Position numbers and translations under genes: made by a program | In this document: in pieces, positions 27,621 to 36,646 of the stretch | Layout of the letters: the number at the start of each line of letters is the position of its first letter | How positions within the stretch are numbered: the stretch's first letter is position 1 | The notes under the pieces: model-generated | The model's database searches: none | Seen by the model: the letters and a program-made list of their open reading frames with translations, nothing else | Told to the model about the DNA's origin: nothing | Assembly: GCF_041916975.1 (NCBI RefSeq) | Contig: NZ_JAYRYK010000001.1 | Span: forward strand, 2,170,001-2,234,000 | From: Sphingosinicella sp041916975 | GTDB lineage: Bacteria; Pseudomonadota; Alphaproteobacteria; Sphingomonadales; Sphingomonadaceae | Reading direction: 5' to 3' | DNA length: 64,000 bases

Positions 27621-28073
27621 ATGGAAAACTGGGTCGGCTGGCTCGGGGCCGCGCATCTCTGGGTGCGGGCCTTCCACATCATTTTCGTGATCTTCTGGAT
27701 GGCGGGCATGTTCATGCTGCCGCGCTATCTCGTCTACCAGCACCCGGCCGCGCCCGGCTCGCCTGAGGACGCGCTTTGGATCACGCGCATCGAACGCCTC
27801 CGCAAGATCATCGTGGGCCCTGCCATGGTCATGGTCTGGGTGCTCGGCCTCGCGCTCGCTTTCAACATCGGTTTCGCCGGCAACGGCTGGATCCACGCGA
27901 AGCTCGCGATCGTGTTCCTGTTTTCGGGCTTCCACGGCTGGATCGTGGGCGTTTCGAAAAAGATGGCGCGCGGTGAGCGCCCGGTGAGCGAACGCGGCCT
28001 CCGGATGCTGAACGAACTTCCGAGCCTCGTCGCGATTGTCGTCGTGCTGCTCGCGGTGCTCCGGCCGTTCTGA
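27621..28073 (+). CDS. hemJ: HemJ-type protoporphyrinogen oxidase
   Basis: 150 residues, ATG immediately after the hemE stop. Four hydrophobic segments; LWVRAFHIIFVIFWMAGMFMLPR with its histidine and the conserved RYLVYQ are the HemJ signature, with WVLGLALAF and WIHAKLAIV following. HemJ oxidises protoporphyrinogen IX in the inner membrane in bacteria lacking HemG/HemY. Coupling to hemE puts two heme steps in one operon. Confidence 0.93.
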   Translation: MENWVGWLGAAHLWVRAFHIIFVIFWMAGMFMLPRYLVYQHPAAPGSPEDALWITRIERLRKIIVGPAMVMVWVLGLALAFNIGFAGNGWIHAKLAIVFLFSGFHGWIVGVSKKMARGERPVSERGLRMLNELPSLVAIVVVLLAVLRPF

Positions 28074-28078
28074 TCCGC

Positions 28079-28107
28079 TTGACTTCCACCGGGCGCGTTC
28101 CTAAGTC
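28079..28107 (+). promoter_or_regulatory. Candidate sigma70 promoter of rho
   Basis: TTGACT (28079-28084), 17 bases, TAAGTC (28102-28107), with a 100-nt leader before rho. The -35 is good, the -10 is weak. A leader of this length would allow Rho autoregulation, which is known in other bacteria. Confidence 0.4.
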
Positions 28108-28211
28108 GGAAGCCAAGTCCTCGTTCTGAGGCGCCCGCGCAGGGCATTGTTTCGTTTTCTGACGTATCTCCCTGGCGCCAGCTTTTCACACGATTCACCG
28201 AAGGCCCATCG

Positions 28212-29474
28212 ATGGTCATGCACCTTAAAGACCTCAAGAAGAAAACCCCCGCCGACCTCGTTGCCATGGCCGAAGAGCTTGGCGTCGAGGGCGCGTCCAC
28301 CATGCGCAAGCAGGATCTGCTGTTCTCGATCCTGAAAGCGCTTGCCGATAATGACGAGCAGATCATGGGCGGCGGCACCATCGAAGTGCTGTCCGACGGT
28401 TTCGGCTTCCTGCGCTCGCCAGAAGCGAACTACCTCGCCGGGCCGGACGATATCTATGTGTCGCCGAACCAAGTCCGCAAGTTCGGGCTCCGCACCGGCG
28501 ATACGGTCGAAGGCGAGATCCGCGGCCCCAAGGACGGCGAACGCTATTTCGCGCTCACCAAGCTCTCGCTCATCAACTTCGACGACCCCGAGCAGGTCCG
28601 CCACCGCGTCAATTTCGACAACCTGACGCCGCTCTATCCGGACGAGAAGCTGACGCTCGACACGCTCGATCCGACGTTGAAGGACAAGTCCGCGCGCGTC
28701 ATCGATATCATCGCGCCGCAGGGCAAGGGCCAGCGTGCACTGATCGTCGCGCCGCCGCGCACGGGTAAAACCGTGCTCCTGCAGAACATCGCAAAGGCGA
28801 TCACCGACAACCACCCCGAGGTGTTCCTGATCGTGCTGCTGATCGACGAGCGGCCCGAGGAAGTCACCGACATGCAGCGCAGCGTGAAGGGTGAGGTCGT
28901 CTCCTCCACCTTCGACGAGCCGGCGACGCGGCACGTGCAAGTCTCTGAAATGGTTATTGAAAAGGCAAAGCGCCTTGTCGAGCACAAGAAGGACGTCGTA
29001 ATCCTGCTCGATTCGATCACCCGCCTTGGCCGCGCTTACAACACCGTCGTGCCGTCGTCTGGCAAGGTGCTGACGGGCGGTGTCGACGCGAACGCGCTGC
29101 AGCGTCCGAAGCGCTTCTTCGGCGCCGCGCGCAACATCGAAGAAGGCGGTTCGCTCTCGATCATCGCCACCGCGCTCATCGATACCGGCAGCCGCATGGA
29201 CGAGGTGATCTTCGAAGAGTTCAAGGGTACCGGCAACTCCGAGATCGTGCTCGACCGCAAGGTCGCGGACAAGCGCATCTTCCCGGCGATTGATGTGGGC
29301 AAGTCCGGCACCCGCAAGGAAGAGCTGCTCGTCGAGAAGGACAAGCTTTCGAAGATGTGGGTGCTGCGCCGTATCCTCATGCAGATGGGCACGGTCGACG
29401 CGATGGAATTCCTGCTCGACAAGATGAAGGATTCCAAGACCAACGACGATTTCTTCGCGGCAATGAACCAGTAG
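28212..29474 (+). CDS. rho: Transcription termination factor Rho
   Basis: 420 residues. N-terminal helix-extended region (LKKKTPADLVAMAEELG), then the RNA-binding OSB domain (GFGFLRSPEANYLAGPDDIYV). Walker A is PPRTGKT (181-187), Walker B VVILLDSITR, the Q-loop follows, and the R-loop is SGTRKEELL. A hexameric RNA helicase that ends transcripts. The order origin-hemE-hemJ-rho agrees with other alphaproteobacteria. Confidence 0.98.
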   Translation: MVMHLKDLKKKTPADLVAMAEELGVEGASTMRKQDLLFSILKALADNDEQIMGGGTIEVLSDGFGFLRSPEANYLAGPDDIYVSPNQVRKFGLRTGDTVEGEIRGPKDGERYFALTKLSLINFDDPEQVRHRVNFDNLTPLYPDEKLTLDTLDPTLKDKSARVIDIIAPQGKGQRALIVAPPRTGKTVLLQNIAKAITDNHPEVFLIVLLIDERPEEVTDMQRSVKGEVVSSTFDEPATRHVQVSEMVIEKAKRLVEHKKDVVILLDSITRLGRAYNTVVPSSGKVLTGGVDANALQRPKRFFGAARNIEEGGSLSIIATALIDTGSRMDEVIFEEFKGTGNSEIVLDRKVADKRIFPAIDVGKSGTRKEELLVEKDKLSKMWVLRRILMQMGTVDAMEFLLDKMKDSKTNDDFFAAMNQ

Positions 29475-29496
29475 CACGACGGAGCGTTAGCGAACG

Positions 29497-30246
29497 ATGG
29501 ATTTCAGCGTTCTTTTCGGCGTGGCAGGGGCCGCTGAGGCGGCCACAAGCCTCGGTGGGCCGGCCGACATCTGGGCTGCCATCGTTCACGACTTCTCGAA
29601 TATCGGTTCACCGGCCGCGCTGGCCGCGTTCACGCAGGTTCTGCTGATCGATATCGTCCTTGCGGGCGACAACGCCATCGTCGTCGGTGCGCTTGCGGCG
29701 GGCTTGCCGCCCGATCAGCGACGCAAGGTGATCATGATCGGCGTGCTTGCCGCGCTCGTGCTGCGCATCGCGTTCGCACTTGTCGTCACGCAGCTCATGC
29801 AGATCGTCGGACTTATCCTTGCAGGCGGCCTGCTGCTGCTGTGGGTCTCTTGGAAGATGTACCGCGAGCTTCATCCGGCAGGCGCTGGTGCATCACCCGG
29901 ATCGCCGGAAATCGCAGGCGACGAAGATTCGGGCATTCGCCCAGCGAAAAGCTTCCTGGCTGCAGCTTGGGCGGTCGCCGTTGCCGACGTTTCGATGAGC
30001 CTCGACAACGTGCTTGCCGTCGCAGGTGCGGCGCGAGACCATCCGGGTATCCTGATCGTAGGCCTCGTCCTGTCGGTGGCGCTGATGGGCATCGCGGCGA
30101 ACATCATTGCCAAGTATATCGAGCGCTATCGCTGGATCGCCTATTTCGGCCTCATCGTGATTGTCTATGTTGCGTTCAAGATGATTTACGAGGGCATCGT
30201 CGATCCTTCGGTCGGGGTGATGACGCTCGGCATGTTCGGCGGTTGA
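29497..30246 (+). CDS. TerC family membrane protein
   Basis: 249 residues, seven or so hydrophobic segments. The two acidic intramembrane motifs of TerC are DIVLAGDNAIVV (near residue 51) and DVSMSLDNVLAVAG (near residue 165). The family includes putative metal, especially manganese, exporters; YjbE is a close subtype. A central hydrophilic loop (residues 128-148) carries no recognisable domain. 22 bp after rho. Confidence 0.9.
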   Translation: MDFSVLFGVAGAAEAATSLGGPADIWAAIVHDFSNIGSPAALAAFTQVLLIDIVLAGDNAIVVGALAAGLPPDQRRKVIMIGVLAALVLRIAFALVVTQLMQIVGLILAGGLLLLWVSWKMYRELHPAGAGASPGSPEIAGDEDSGIRPAKSFLAAAWAVAVADVSMSLDNVLAVAGAARDHPGILIVGLVLSVALMGIAANIIAKYIERYRWIAYFGLIVIVYVAFKMIYEGIVDPSVGVMTLGMFGG

Positions 30247-30357
30247 CACCGGCCGAGGGTCCGGACAGCATCCGCGTTATGGATACGCGCTGTCTTTCAC
30301 GCCGCCTCTGCAGCGGAGGCCAGCTTCTGGCGGGCATTTAGCCCCGGACCCTGACGG

Positions 30358-30381
30358 CATGCCCCGACGGGTTCGGGGCAG
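30358..30381. terminator. Hairpin between the TerC and rnk genes
   Basis: TGCCCCGA-CGGGT-TCGGGGCA is a strong 8-bp stem in the 175-bp gap after the TerC gene. No U tract follows, so it may be a processing or rho-linked structure rather than an intrinsic terminator. GGGTCCGG and CCGGACCC just upstream form a second, longer-range pair. Confidence 0.35.
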
Positions 30382-30421
30382 TTCAGCCACGTCCCCCAAT
30401 GCCGTCAGAAAGACCTGTTCC

Positions 30422-30820
30422 ATGATCGACGCATCGCGTCCGCCGATTCACCTCATCGATTCCGAAGCTGAAAGGCTTGGAGACCTTGCCCTCGCCGCGG
30501 AGGCGCGCCTTCCCGAGGTCGCAGCGCTTCTCCTCCGCGAAATCGAGCGCGCCGCTGTGCACGGCGTTGAAAACTTCCCGCAGGGCGTCGTGCGCATGGG
30601 AGCGCGTGTCGATTTCATCGATGAAGGCAGCGGCGCGCACCGCACGGTCGAACTCGTCTACCCGCCGGATGCGGATATTGCCGCGGGCAAGCTTTCGATC
30701 CTTTCGCTCGTCGGCGCCGGGCTCATCGGGCTGGCCGAAGGTCAGACGATCCGCTGGCCGGACCGGAGCGGCGCGGAGCGCGTGCTCAGAATCGAGAAGG
30801 TCACGCCTCCGGCAGCATGA
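30422..30820 (+). CDS. rnk: Rnk-type nucleoside diphosphate kinase regulator
   Basis: 132 residues from MIDASRPPIHLIDSEAERL. A short N-terminal helical part is followed by a GreA/GreB-like C-terminal FKBP fold (VRMGARVDFIDEG...RTVELVYPPDADIAAGKLSI; SLVGAGLIGLAEGQTIRWP). Such proteins bind RNA polymerase; the lack of the Gre coiled coil makes Rnk the better fit. Convergent with the oxidoreductase gene and overlapping it by 20 bp. Confidence 0.88.
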   Translation: MIDASRPPIHLIDSEAERLGDLALAAEARLPEVAALLLREIERAAVHGVENFPQGVVRMGARVDFIDEGSGAHRTVELVYPPDADIAAGKLSILSLVGAGLIGLAEGQTIRWPDRSGAERVLRIEKVTPPAA

Positions 30821-31775
30821 TCGTTGCGCCCGTGGTCTTGCGCCCTTCGAGATCGCGGTGGACCTGCGCGGCGTCTGTGAGCGCATGGCGCTGGTGGATA
30901 TCGGCCTTCAGCTTGCCGATGGCGAGCATGTCAAGGAAGCGGGCCGATCCGGCACGGAAGTCCTCGGGCGTGGCATAATAGTGCGCGACCGTCGGGCGTG
31001 TGACGAAGAGCGAGCCTTTGGCGGCGAGAACGCCGAGGTCGACGCCCGATACGGGCCCCGACGCATTGCCGAAGCTCACGAGGAGCCCGCGGGTGCGGAG
31101 CGCTGACAGCGATATGTCCCATGTTGCCTTTCCGACGCCGTCGAACACCGCGTCTACCCCGGCGCCCCCCGTCATCTCCCGGGCCGGGGTTGCGGCATCG
31201 GCATAGTCGCAGACGACATCGGCCCCCGCGGATCGGGCAAGTGCTTGCTTGTCAGCGGACCCGGCCGTGGCGACGACGCGGACGCCGATCGCTTTCAGCC
31301 ACTGGACGAGCAGCAACCCGACGCCGCCCGCGGCCGCGTGAACGAGTGCCGCGTCTCCGGCTTTCACGCGGGCACAGCGTTCGACGAGATACTCGGTGGT
31401 TGCCGCCTTCAGCATCACGGCTGCGGCGTCTTCGTCCGTCAGGGTGTCCGGAAGCTTCAGCGCCTGCGTGGCCGGAATGTTGCGGTGCGTGGCGTAGGCG
31501 CCGGGTCTTCCGGTGAAGTAGCCGATGCGGTCTCCCGGCGCGAAGCCGCTCACACCTTCGCCGATAGCTTCGACAACGCCGGCGGCTTCGATGCCGGGCG
31601 CGGCCGGAAGACCCACCGGGTAGAGCCCGCTACGGTGATAGGTATCGATGAAGTTGACCCCGATCGCGGTATGCCGGATCGCGAGTTCGCCGGGGCCGGG
31701 CGGTACTGGCGTGAAATCCTGCCGCGCGATCACCTCCGGCCCACCGGTTTTCTGAAACGCCATTCGATACGCCAT
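30801..31775 (-). CDS. Quinone oxidoreductase (MDR family)
   Basis: 324 residues from an ATG at 31775 with AAGGAAAG upstream. A zinc-free medium-chain dehydrogenase: GVNFIDTYHRSGLYP, PGIEAAGVV, the NADPH motif HAAAGGVGLLLVQWLKA, and a C-terminal NTTGATIM-like block (RKTTGATIMLPEA). Reduces quinones or enones with NADPH in the cytoplasm; the true substrate is unknown. The GNAT gene lies 11 bp upstream and shares the transcript. Confidence 0.92.
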   Translation of the reverse strand: MAYRMAFQKTGGPEVIARQDFTPVPPGPGELAIRHTAIGVNFIDTYHRSGLYPVGLPAAPGIEAAGVVEAIGEGVSGFAPGDRIGYFTGRPGAYATHRNIPATQALKLPDTLTDEDAAAVMLKAATTEYLVERCARVKAGDAALVHAAAGGVGLLLVQWLKAIGVRVVATAGSADKQALARSAGADVVCDYADAATPAREMTGGAGVDAVFDGVGKATWDISLSALRTRGLLVSFGNASGPVSGVDLGVLAAKGSLFVTRPTVAHYYATPEDFRAGSARFLDMLAIGKLKADIHQRHALTDAAQVHRDLEGRKTTGATIMLPEA

Positions 31776-31786
31776 CGGACTTTCCT

Positions 31787-32287
31787 TCACAGCAGTTTCT
31801 GCATGAACACGAGCGTGAGCCAGCGATCGAACTTGCGCCCGACCTCGCGCAGCCGTCCGGCTTCCTCGAAGCCGAGTGCGCGGTGAAAGGCAAGGCTTCC
31901 TGCGTTTTCGGAATCGACTCCGCCGACAAGCGTATGGAGGCCGCGACTGCGTGCGAGATCGATCAAGGCTTCCAGAAGCTGCCGCCCATAGCCATGGCCG
32001 CGATATGTGCTTGAAACATATACGGAATGCTCGGCCGTGCCAGCGTAGGCCTGCCTGGCGCGGAAGGGGCCGAAGCTGCCGAAGCCGGCGACATCGTTCG
32101 CGACGTCCGCAACGAGGACCGGCCAGCCGTCTGCGAGCTTTGCAGTGTGCCATTCGGCAACGCGTTCTGCAGTCCACGGCTCGTGATCATACCACGCGGT
32201 CGTATTGAGGATCGCGTCGTTGACGATGGCGAGAATCACCTCGTGATCATCGGCACGCGCGGCCCGGATGATGGCAGGGTCAGCCAT
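31787..32287 (-). CDS. GNAT family N-acetyltransferase, phosphinothricin-type
   Basis: 166 residues from MADPAIIRAARADDHEVILA at 32287. The GNAT fold and acetyl-CoA site are in HSVYVSSTYRGHGYGRQLLEAL (Q/RxxGxG/A), and LNTTAWYDHEPW plus ALGFEEAGRLREVGRKFDRW are typical of the phosphinothricin/methionine-sulfone acetyltransferase group. Substrate not assignable from sequence alone. Confidence 0.88.
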   Translation of the reverse strand: MADPAIIRAARADDHEVILAIVNDAILNTTAWYDHEPWTAERVAEWHTAKLADGWPVLVADVANDVAGFGSFGPFRARQAYAGTAEHSVYVSSTYRGHGYGRQLLEALIDLARSRGLHTLVGGVDSENAGSLAFHRALGFEEAGRLREVGRKFDRWLTLVFMQKLL

Positions 32288-32382
32288 GGAGTATGCCGGA
32301 GGCATGGGAACGTTTCAGTGTTTCGTTTCGGAGCGTTTCTGCCATGGGTCTGATCTTCCCGGTTCCGCTCTGTTCTTTTTCT

Positions 32383-32435
32383 GTTGCGTCGTTTTTGCGG
32401 AAAACCGGTTCCCACTTTTGCGCGCGATGCTTTAG
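32383..32435 (-). repeat. Palindromic intergenic repeat, copy A
   Basis: Core CGGAAAACCGGTTCCCACTT (plus strand), the complement of copy B at 38364-38419. Shares the GCATCG...GCGGAAAAGTGGGAACCGG order with it. Lies in the space between the GNAT and DUF6489 genes, otherwise without a gene. Confidence 0.7.
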
Positions 32436-32486
32436 CGTCGCAAACCTATCCGCCACCGTGCGGCTTTCACAAGAGGAGGGGCGCCC

Positions 32487-32738
32487 ATGAAGGTGAATAT
32501 CGAGATCGACTGCTCCCCGGAAGAAGCGCGCGCGTTCATGGGGCTTCCCGATGTCCGTCCGCTGCACGACCTTTACATCGATCGCATGACCGGCCTGATG
32601 AAGGACGGCATCACCGCAGGCGATGTCGAGCGTCTGATGTCCAACTGGATGCCGAGCGCGGCGAGCGGGATCGGTGAGGTGCAGAAGGCGATGTGGAACG
32701 CCATGACCGGAGGCGTCACGAGCGGCAAGAAGGGCTAG
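32487..32738 (+). CDS. DUF6489 family protein
   Basis: 83 residues, MKVNIEIDCSPEEARAFMGL, with an AGGAGG-like GAGGAGGGG upstream. The pattern of an N-terminal strand, ARAFMGLPDV and PLHDLYIDRM, then a helical C-terminus, fits DUF6489, a small family of Sphingomonadales and relatives. The later half (WNAMTGGVTSGKKG) resembles phasin-like amphipathic ends. No function known to me. Confidence 0.8.
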   Translation: MKVNIEIDCSPEEARAFMGLPDVRPLHDLYIDRMTGLMKDGITAGDVERLMSNWMPSAASGIGEVQKAMWNAMTGGVTSGKKG

Positions 32739-32765
32739 TACCCGACGCCATGACGTCACTTCTAA

Positions 32766-34061
32766 ATGATTGAAAAGAAAACAATATTCTCACTTTCGTC
32801 AGGTCGACCGCCTGCCGGTGTCGCGGTTGTTCGCGTGTCCGGCCCGGCGGCGGGCGCGGCGCTGCTGGCGCTTGGGGGACGTTTGCCTGCACCGCGCCGT
32901 GCAACGCTCGTGCGCCTTCTGGATGCCGGAACGGCGATCGATGATGCGCTGGTCCTGTGGTTTCCCGCACCCGCGAGCTTCACGGGAGAAGACGTTGCCG
33001 AGCTCCACGTAACCGGCGGCCCGGCGGTGGTTGCGGCGCTGCTGCGTGCACTGGGTACGATCGAGGGATTGCGACCGGCCGAGCCCGGGGAGTTCACGCG
33101 GCGGGCGTTCGACAACGGCAAGCTCGATCTTACGGAAGCTGAGGGGCTTGCCGACCTCATCGACGCGGAGACTGAGGCGCAGCGGCGTCAGGCGCTGCGG
33201 CAGGCATCGGGCGGCCTGCGGGCGCTCGCCGAAAGCTGGCATGGACGACTGCTTTCCATCCTCGCTGAAACCGAAGCGTCACTGGATTTCGGTGAGGACG
33301 AAGAGGATGTCAGCACGCGGCTCGTTGAAGGCGAGGGGCCGGAGATCATGGCGCTGGTGCGCGAGATCGAAAGTCACCTGGGCAATTACCAGTTTGCAGA
33401 ACGCCTGCGACGCGGGCTCACCATCGTTTTGCTCGGCGCGCCAAATGCCGGGAAATCGAGTCTGATCAATGCGCTTGCGAAGCGCGACGTCGCCATCGTC
33501 TCACCCGAAGCTGGCACCACGCGCGACCTGATCGAAGTGCATCTCGATCTCGGCGGCGTTGCGGCGACGCTTGTCGATACGGCGGGCCTTCGTGATGCAG
33601 CTGGGGCCGTCGAAGCTGAAGGCGTCCGCCGTGCGCGTGAACGCGCGGACGAGGCGGATCTCGTGGTCTTTCTTGTCGGCCCGGATGATCGGGACACGAC
33701 GATCCCGGCAGGGGCGGTCGTCGTCGAATCCAAGGCGGATCTTCGTTCCGATCCTGTGGACGGATGGCAGCGCGTGTCAGCGGTAACGGGAGAGGGACTT
33801 GCAGCGCTTGAATCGCTTCTCGTTGAGAGGGCAAGCGTACTGGCCGGCGCAGGGCAGGATGCGCTCGTAACACATGCACGTCAGCGCGATGCGCTTGCTG
33901 AATGTCGGGACGCGCTGCTCGTTGCTTCGGAAGAGTACGACGTCGTGCTGCGAGCCGAATCGCTTAGGCTGGCGATGCGTGCTTTGGGTCGGCTGACGGG
34001 CCGGGTTGGCGTCGAAGACATACTGGATATTGTGTTTGGACGCTTCTGCATTGGCAAATGA
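32766..34061 (+). CDS. mnmE: tRNA modification GTPase MnmE
   Basis: 431 residues. N-terminal tetrahydrofolate-binding domain (PPAGVAVVRVSGPAAG; FTGEDVAELHVTGGPAVV), helical domain, and a G domain with G1 GAPNAGKS (224-231), G2 AGTTRD, G3 DTAGLRD. The C-terminal FCIGK with its cysteine is intact. With MnmG it makes the cmnm5 modification of U34 in tRNAs. A parS site follows its stop directly. Confidence 0.97.
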   Translation: MIEKKTIFSLSSGRPPAGVAVVRVSGPAAGAALLALGGRLPAPRRATLVRLLDAGTAIDDALVLWFPAPASFTGEDVAELHVTGGPAVVAALLRALGTIEGLRPAEPGEFTRRAFDNGKLDLTEAEGLADLIDAETEAQRRQALRQASGGLRALAESWHGRLLSILAETEASLDFGEDEEDVSTRLVEGEGPEIMALVREIESHLGNYQFAERLRRGLTIVLLGAPNAGKSSLINALAKRDVAIVSPEAGTTRDLIEVHLDLGGVAATLVDTAGLRDAAGAVEAEGVRRARERADEADLVVFLVGPDDRDTTIPAGAVVVESKADLRSDPVDGWQRVSAVTGEGLAALESLLVERASVLAGAGQDALVTHARQRDALAECRDALLVASEEYDVVLRAESLRLAMRALGRLTGRVGVEDILDIVFGRFCIGK

Positions 34062-34077
34062 TGTTTCACGTGAAACA
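34062..34077. other. parS centromere site 1
   Basis: TGTTTCACGTGAAACA, a perfect 16-bp palindrome and the canonical ParB-binding parS sequence, immediately after the mnmE stop. parA and parB lie 2.5-4 kb away. Confidence 0.93.
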
Positions 34078-34101
34078 TTTTCAGCCGTTCTGAGGGGCCA
34101 T

Positions 34102-34117
34102 TGTTTCACGTGAAACA
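34102..34117. other. parS centromere site 2
   Basis: A second exact TGTTTCACGTGAAACA palindrome, 40 bp from site 1, in the gap between mnmE and mnmG. Confidence 0.93.
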
Positions 34118-34161
34118 CGTCGTCGACACGAAACGCCGATTCGGCTAGTCCGTCTCCCATC

Positions 34162-36009
34162 ATGGAACGATTCGACGTACTCGTCATCGGGGCCGGGCAC
34201 GCCGGTTGCGAGGCAGCGACCGCCGCTGCGCGCACGGGTGCGCGTACGCTGTTGGTAACGCCGGGTCGAGAAACCATCGGTGTCATGTCCTGCAATCCGG
34301 CGATCGGTGGCCTCGGCAAGGGTCATATCGTTCGGGAGCTTGATGCGCTGGGCGGCGTGATGCCGGAAGCCGCTGACGCGGCAGCGATCCAGTATCGACT
34401 TCTTAATCGCCGTAAGGGGCCAGCGGTCCAGGGCCCACGCGCGCAGGCCGACCGCAAACTCTACCGCCGCGCGATACAGAGCGCGATCGATACTCAAAAC
34501 GGCCTCCAGGTTCTGGAGGCACGCGTGGACGATTTGCTCGTCGACGCGGACGGCGTATCCGGAGCCGTACTTTCAGACGGATCGGAAATCGCTGCGCGTA
34601 CGGTGGTGCTCACCACCGGCACCTTTCTTGGCGGGGTGATCCACGTGGGGGGCGATGTTCATGCGGGCGGGCGCGTGGGCGAGGCGTCGTCTGTCGCGCT
34701 TGCGCGCCGCCTACGCGATCTCGGCTTGCCGATGGCGCGTCTCAAGACCGGAACGCCTGCGCGTCTGGATGGTCGGACGATCGACTGGACGCGCGTTGAT
34801 TGGCAGGAGGGGGATGAGGCGCCTTCGTTCTTCGCGGCGTCTACGCGAAGGGCTGTGAACCCTCAGCTAAGCTGCGGAATCACCCGGACCAACGTCGACA
34901 CGCACGACATCATCCGCGAGAATATTCAGAGCAGCGCGGTTTATAGCGGACGCATTGAGGGTACCGGCCCCCGCTACTGCCCGTCGATCGAAGACAAGGT
35001 GATGCGCTTCGGCGACCGCGATGGACACCAGGTCTTCCTGGAACCGGAGGGACTCGACGACCCGCTCATCTATCCGAACGGGCTCTCCACTTCGCTTCCC
35101 GTGGATGTGCAGCTGGCATTCCTGCGGACGCTTGCTGGGCTGGAACGGGTCGAGATCGCGCGGCCGGGCTATGCGATCGAGTACGACTATATCGACCCAC
35201 GCGCTCTCTCGCGGACGCTCGAACTGCACGCGATCCCGCGCCTGTTCCTTGCAGGGCAGATCAATGGGACGACCGGCTACGAGGAAGCCGCAGGGCAGGG
35301 GCTGGTCGCGGGGCTGAACGCTGCGCGAGCGGCACTGGGATTGGACGCGGCCGGGTTTGATCGCGCCGAATCCTATATCGGCGTGATGATCGACGATCTC
35401 GTGACACAAGGCGTGACCGAGCCCTACCGGATGTTAACCTCGCGCGCCGAGTATCGCCTGCACCTCCGCGCCGATAACGCCGATCAGCGACTTTCCGAAA
35501 AGGCGATCTCTCTCGGCCTGCTCGGCGGCGATCGCGCCCGCGTTTATCGCGAGCGGGCAGAGGCGCTTGGGAAGGGGCGGGCACTGCTGGAGGCTGCCCG
35601 AGCATCCCCGGCCCACCTGCAGCGCGCTGGCCTCGCGGTACGTCAGGATGGTGTGACGCGGTCGGCATTCGAATGGCTGCGCTTTCCTGATGTCGCGTGG
35701 GCGGATGCGGTGGCGGTGTGGCCCGTACTCTCCGATGTGGCGGAGGCCCATGCCGAGCAACTTCACACGGATGCACGCTACGCTGTCTATCTGGAACGGC
35801 AGTCCGACGAGATCGATGCCTTCCGTCGCGACGAAGCACTGCGCCTGCCACACGACCTCGACTATTCCGAGATCGGTGGTCTGTCGAACGAGATGATCGA
35901 TCGCCTGAAGCGCGCCCGACCCGACAGTCTCGGTGCCGCTGCGCGCGTCGCCGGTGTCACGCCCGCTGCTCTCACCGCACTTCTCCGCCATGTCAAACGC
36001 GCCGCCTGA
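34162..36009 (+). CDS. mnmG: tRNA uridine-5-carboxymethylaminomethyl modification enzyme MnmG
   Basis: 615 residues. FAD-binding motif VIGAGHAGCEAA (8-19), then SCNPAIGGLGKGHIVRE, GTFLGG, RLKTGTPARLDGRTIDW and the conserved cysteine in LSCGITRTN. The C-terminal helical domain (YSEIGGLSNEM) binds MnmE. Acts with MnmE in wobble uridine modification. Its last 20 bp overlap rsmG. Confidence 0.97.
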   Translation: MERFDVLVIGAGHAGCEAATAAARTGARTLLVTPGRETIGVMSCNPAIGGLGKGHIVRELDALGGVMPEAADAAAIQYRLLNRRKGPAVQGPRAQADRKLYRRAIQSAIDTQNGLQVLEARVDDLLVDADGVSGAVLSDGSEIAARTVVLTTGTFLGGVIHVGGDVHAGGRVGEASSVALARRLRDLGLPMARLKTGTPARLDGRTIDWTRVDWQEGDEAPSFFAASTRRAVNPQLSCGITRTNVDTHDIIRENIQSSAVYSGRIEGTGPRYCPSIEDKVMRFGDRDGHQVFLEPEGLDDPLIYPNGLSTSLPVDVQLAFLRTLAGLERVEIARPGYAIEYDYIDPRALSRTLELHAIPRLFLAGQINGTTGYEEAAGQGLVAGLNAARAALGLDAAGFDRAESYIGVMIDDLVTQGVTEPYRMLTSRAEYRLHLRADNADQRLSEKAISLGLLGGDRARVYRERAEALGKGRALLEAARASPAHLQRAGLAVRQDGVTRSAFEWLRFPDVAWADAVAVWPVLSDVAEAHAEQLHTDARYAVYLERQSDEIDAFRRDEALRLPHDLDYSEIGGLSNEMIDRLKRARPDSLGAAARVAGVTPAALTALLRHVKRAA

Positions 36010-36646
36010 AGCTCCTGAAGAACAGCGCGCATGGTTCGCGGCGACGTTCAATGTTTCACGTGAAACATTGGCGAAGCTCGATACCTATGCAGCGCTGCTC
36101 GAAGAGTGGCAGGGCAAATTCAATCTTGTCGGCCCGGCGACACTTCCCCACGTCTGGGTCCGCCATTTCGCTGATTCCGCACAATTGCTCAATCTCGTGG
36201 AGCGCGAAAGCTCTGCGCATCGGCCGACATGGCTTGATATCGGCAGTGGTGCCGGGTTTGCCGGAATGGTGATCGCGCTACTGACGGGTGATTCGGTCAC
36301 GCTCGTCGATTCGATTCGCAAAAAGACGGTGTTTCTTGAAACCGTGCGCGATGCGCTGGGATTGGAACGAAACGTCAAGGTGTTGAATCAGCGGGTGGAA
36401 TTGCTTGGTTCCGTGAAGTTCGATTGCATCACCGCGCGCGCCTGCGCGCCGCTCGCGAAGCTGTTTGACTGGGGTGAACCCTATGCTGCAAAGTCCTGCA
36501 CATGGCTGTTGCTGAAAGGCGCGGCGGTTGAGGACGAGCTTGCGGAAGCCAGGCGCCGCTTCGTTTTCGAACATGAATTGATTCCAAGTCTTACCGATTC
36601 GCGGGGGCGGATCGTGCGGGCGCGCAGTGTACGGAGGCGTCGGTGA
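35990..36646 (+). CDS. rsmG: 16S rRNA (guanine527-N7)-methyltransferase RsmG
   Basis: 218 residues from an ATG at 35990 inside the end of mnmG. The SAM site is WLDIGSGAGFAG (81-92), and FNLVGP and RKKTVFLE are family blocks. Methylates G527 of 16S rRNA. FNVSRET near residue 20 is encoded by the third parS site, a neat case of a protein sequence shaped by a centromere element. Overlaps parA by GTGA. Confidence 0.94.
   Translation: MSNAPPEAPEEQRAWFAATFNVSRETLAKLDTYAALLEEWQGKFNLVGPATLPHVWVRHFADSAQLLNLVERESSAHRPTWLDIGSGAGFAGMVIALLTGDSVTLVDSIRKKTVFLETVRDALGLERNVKVLNQRVELLGSVKFDCITARACAPLAKLFDWGEPYAAKSCTWLLLKGAAVEDELAEARRRFVFEHELIPSLTDSRGRIVRARSVRRRR
36052..36067. other. parS centromere site 3, inside rsmG
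   Basis: A third exact TGTTTCACGTGAAACA, translated within rsmG as NVSRET. About 1.9 kb from sites 1 and 2 and under 600 bp from parA. Confidence 0.92.

Noticed and set aside
31787..34061. Extra parS-like palindromes near mnmE
   Set aside because: Only the three TGTTTCACGTGAAACA sites match; other CACGTG occurrences lack the flanks.
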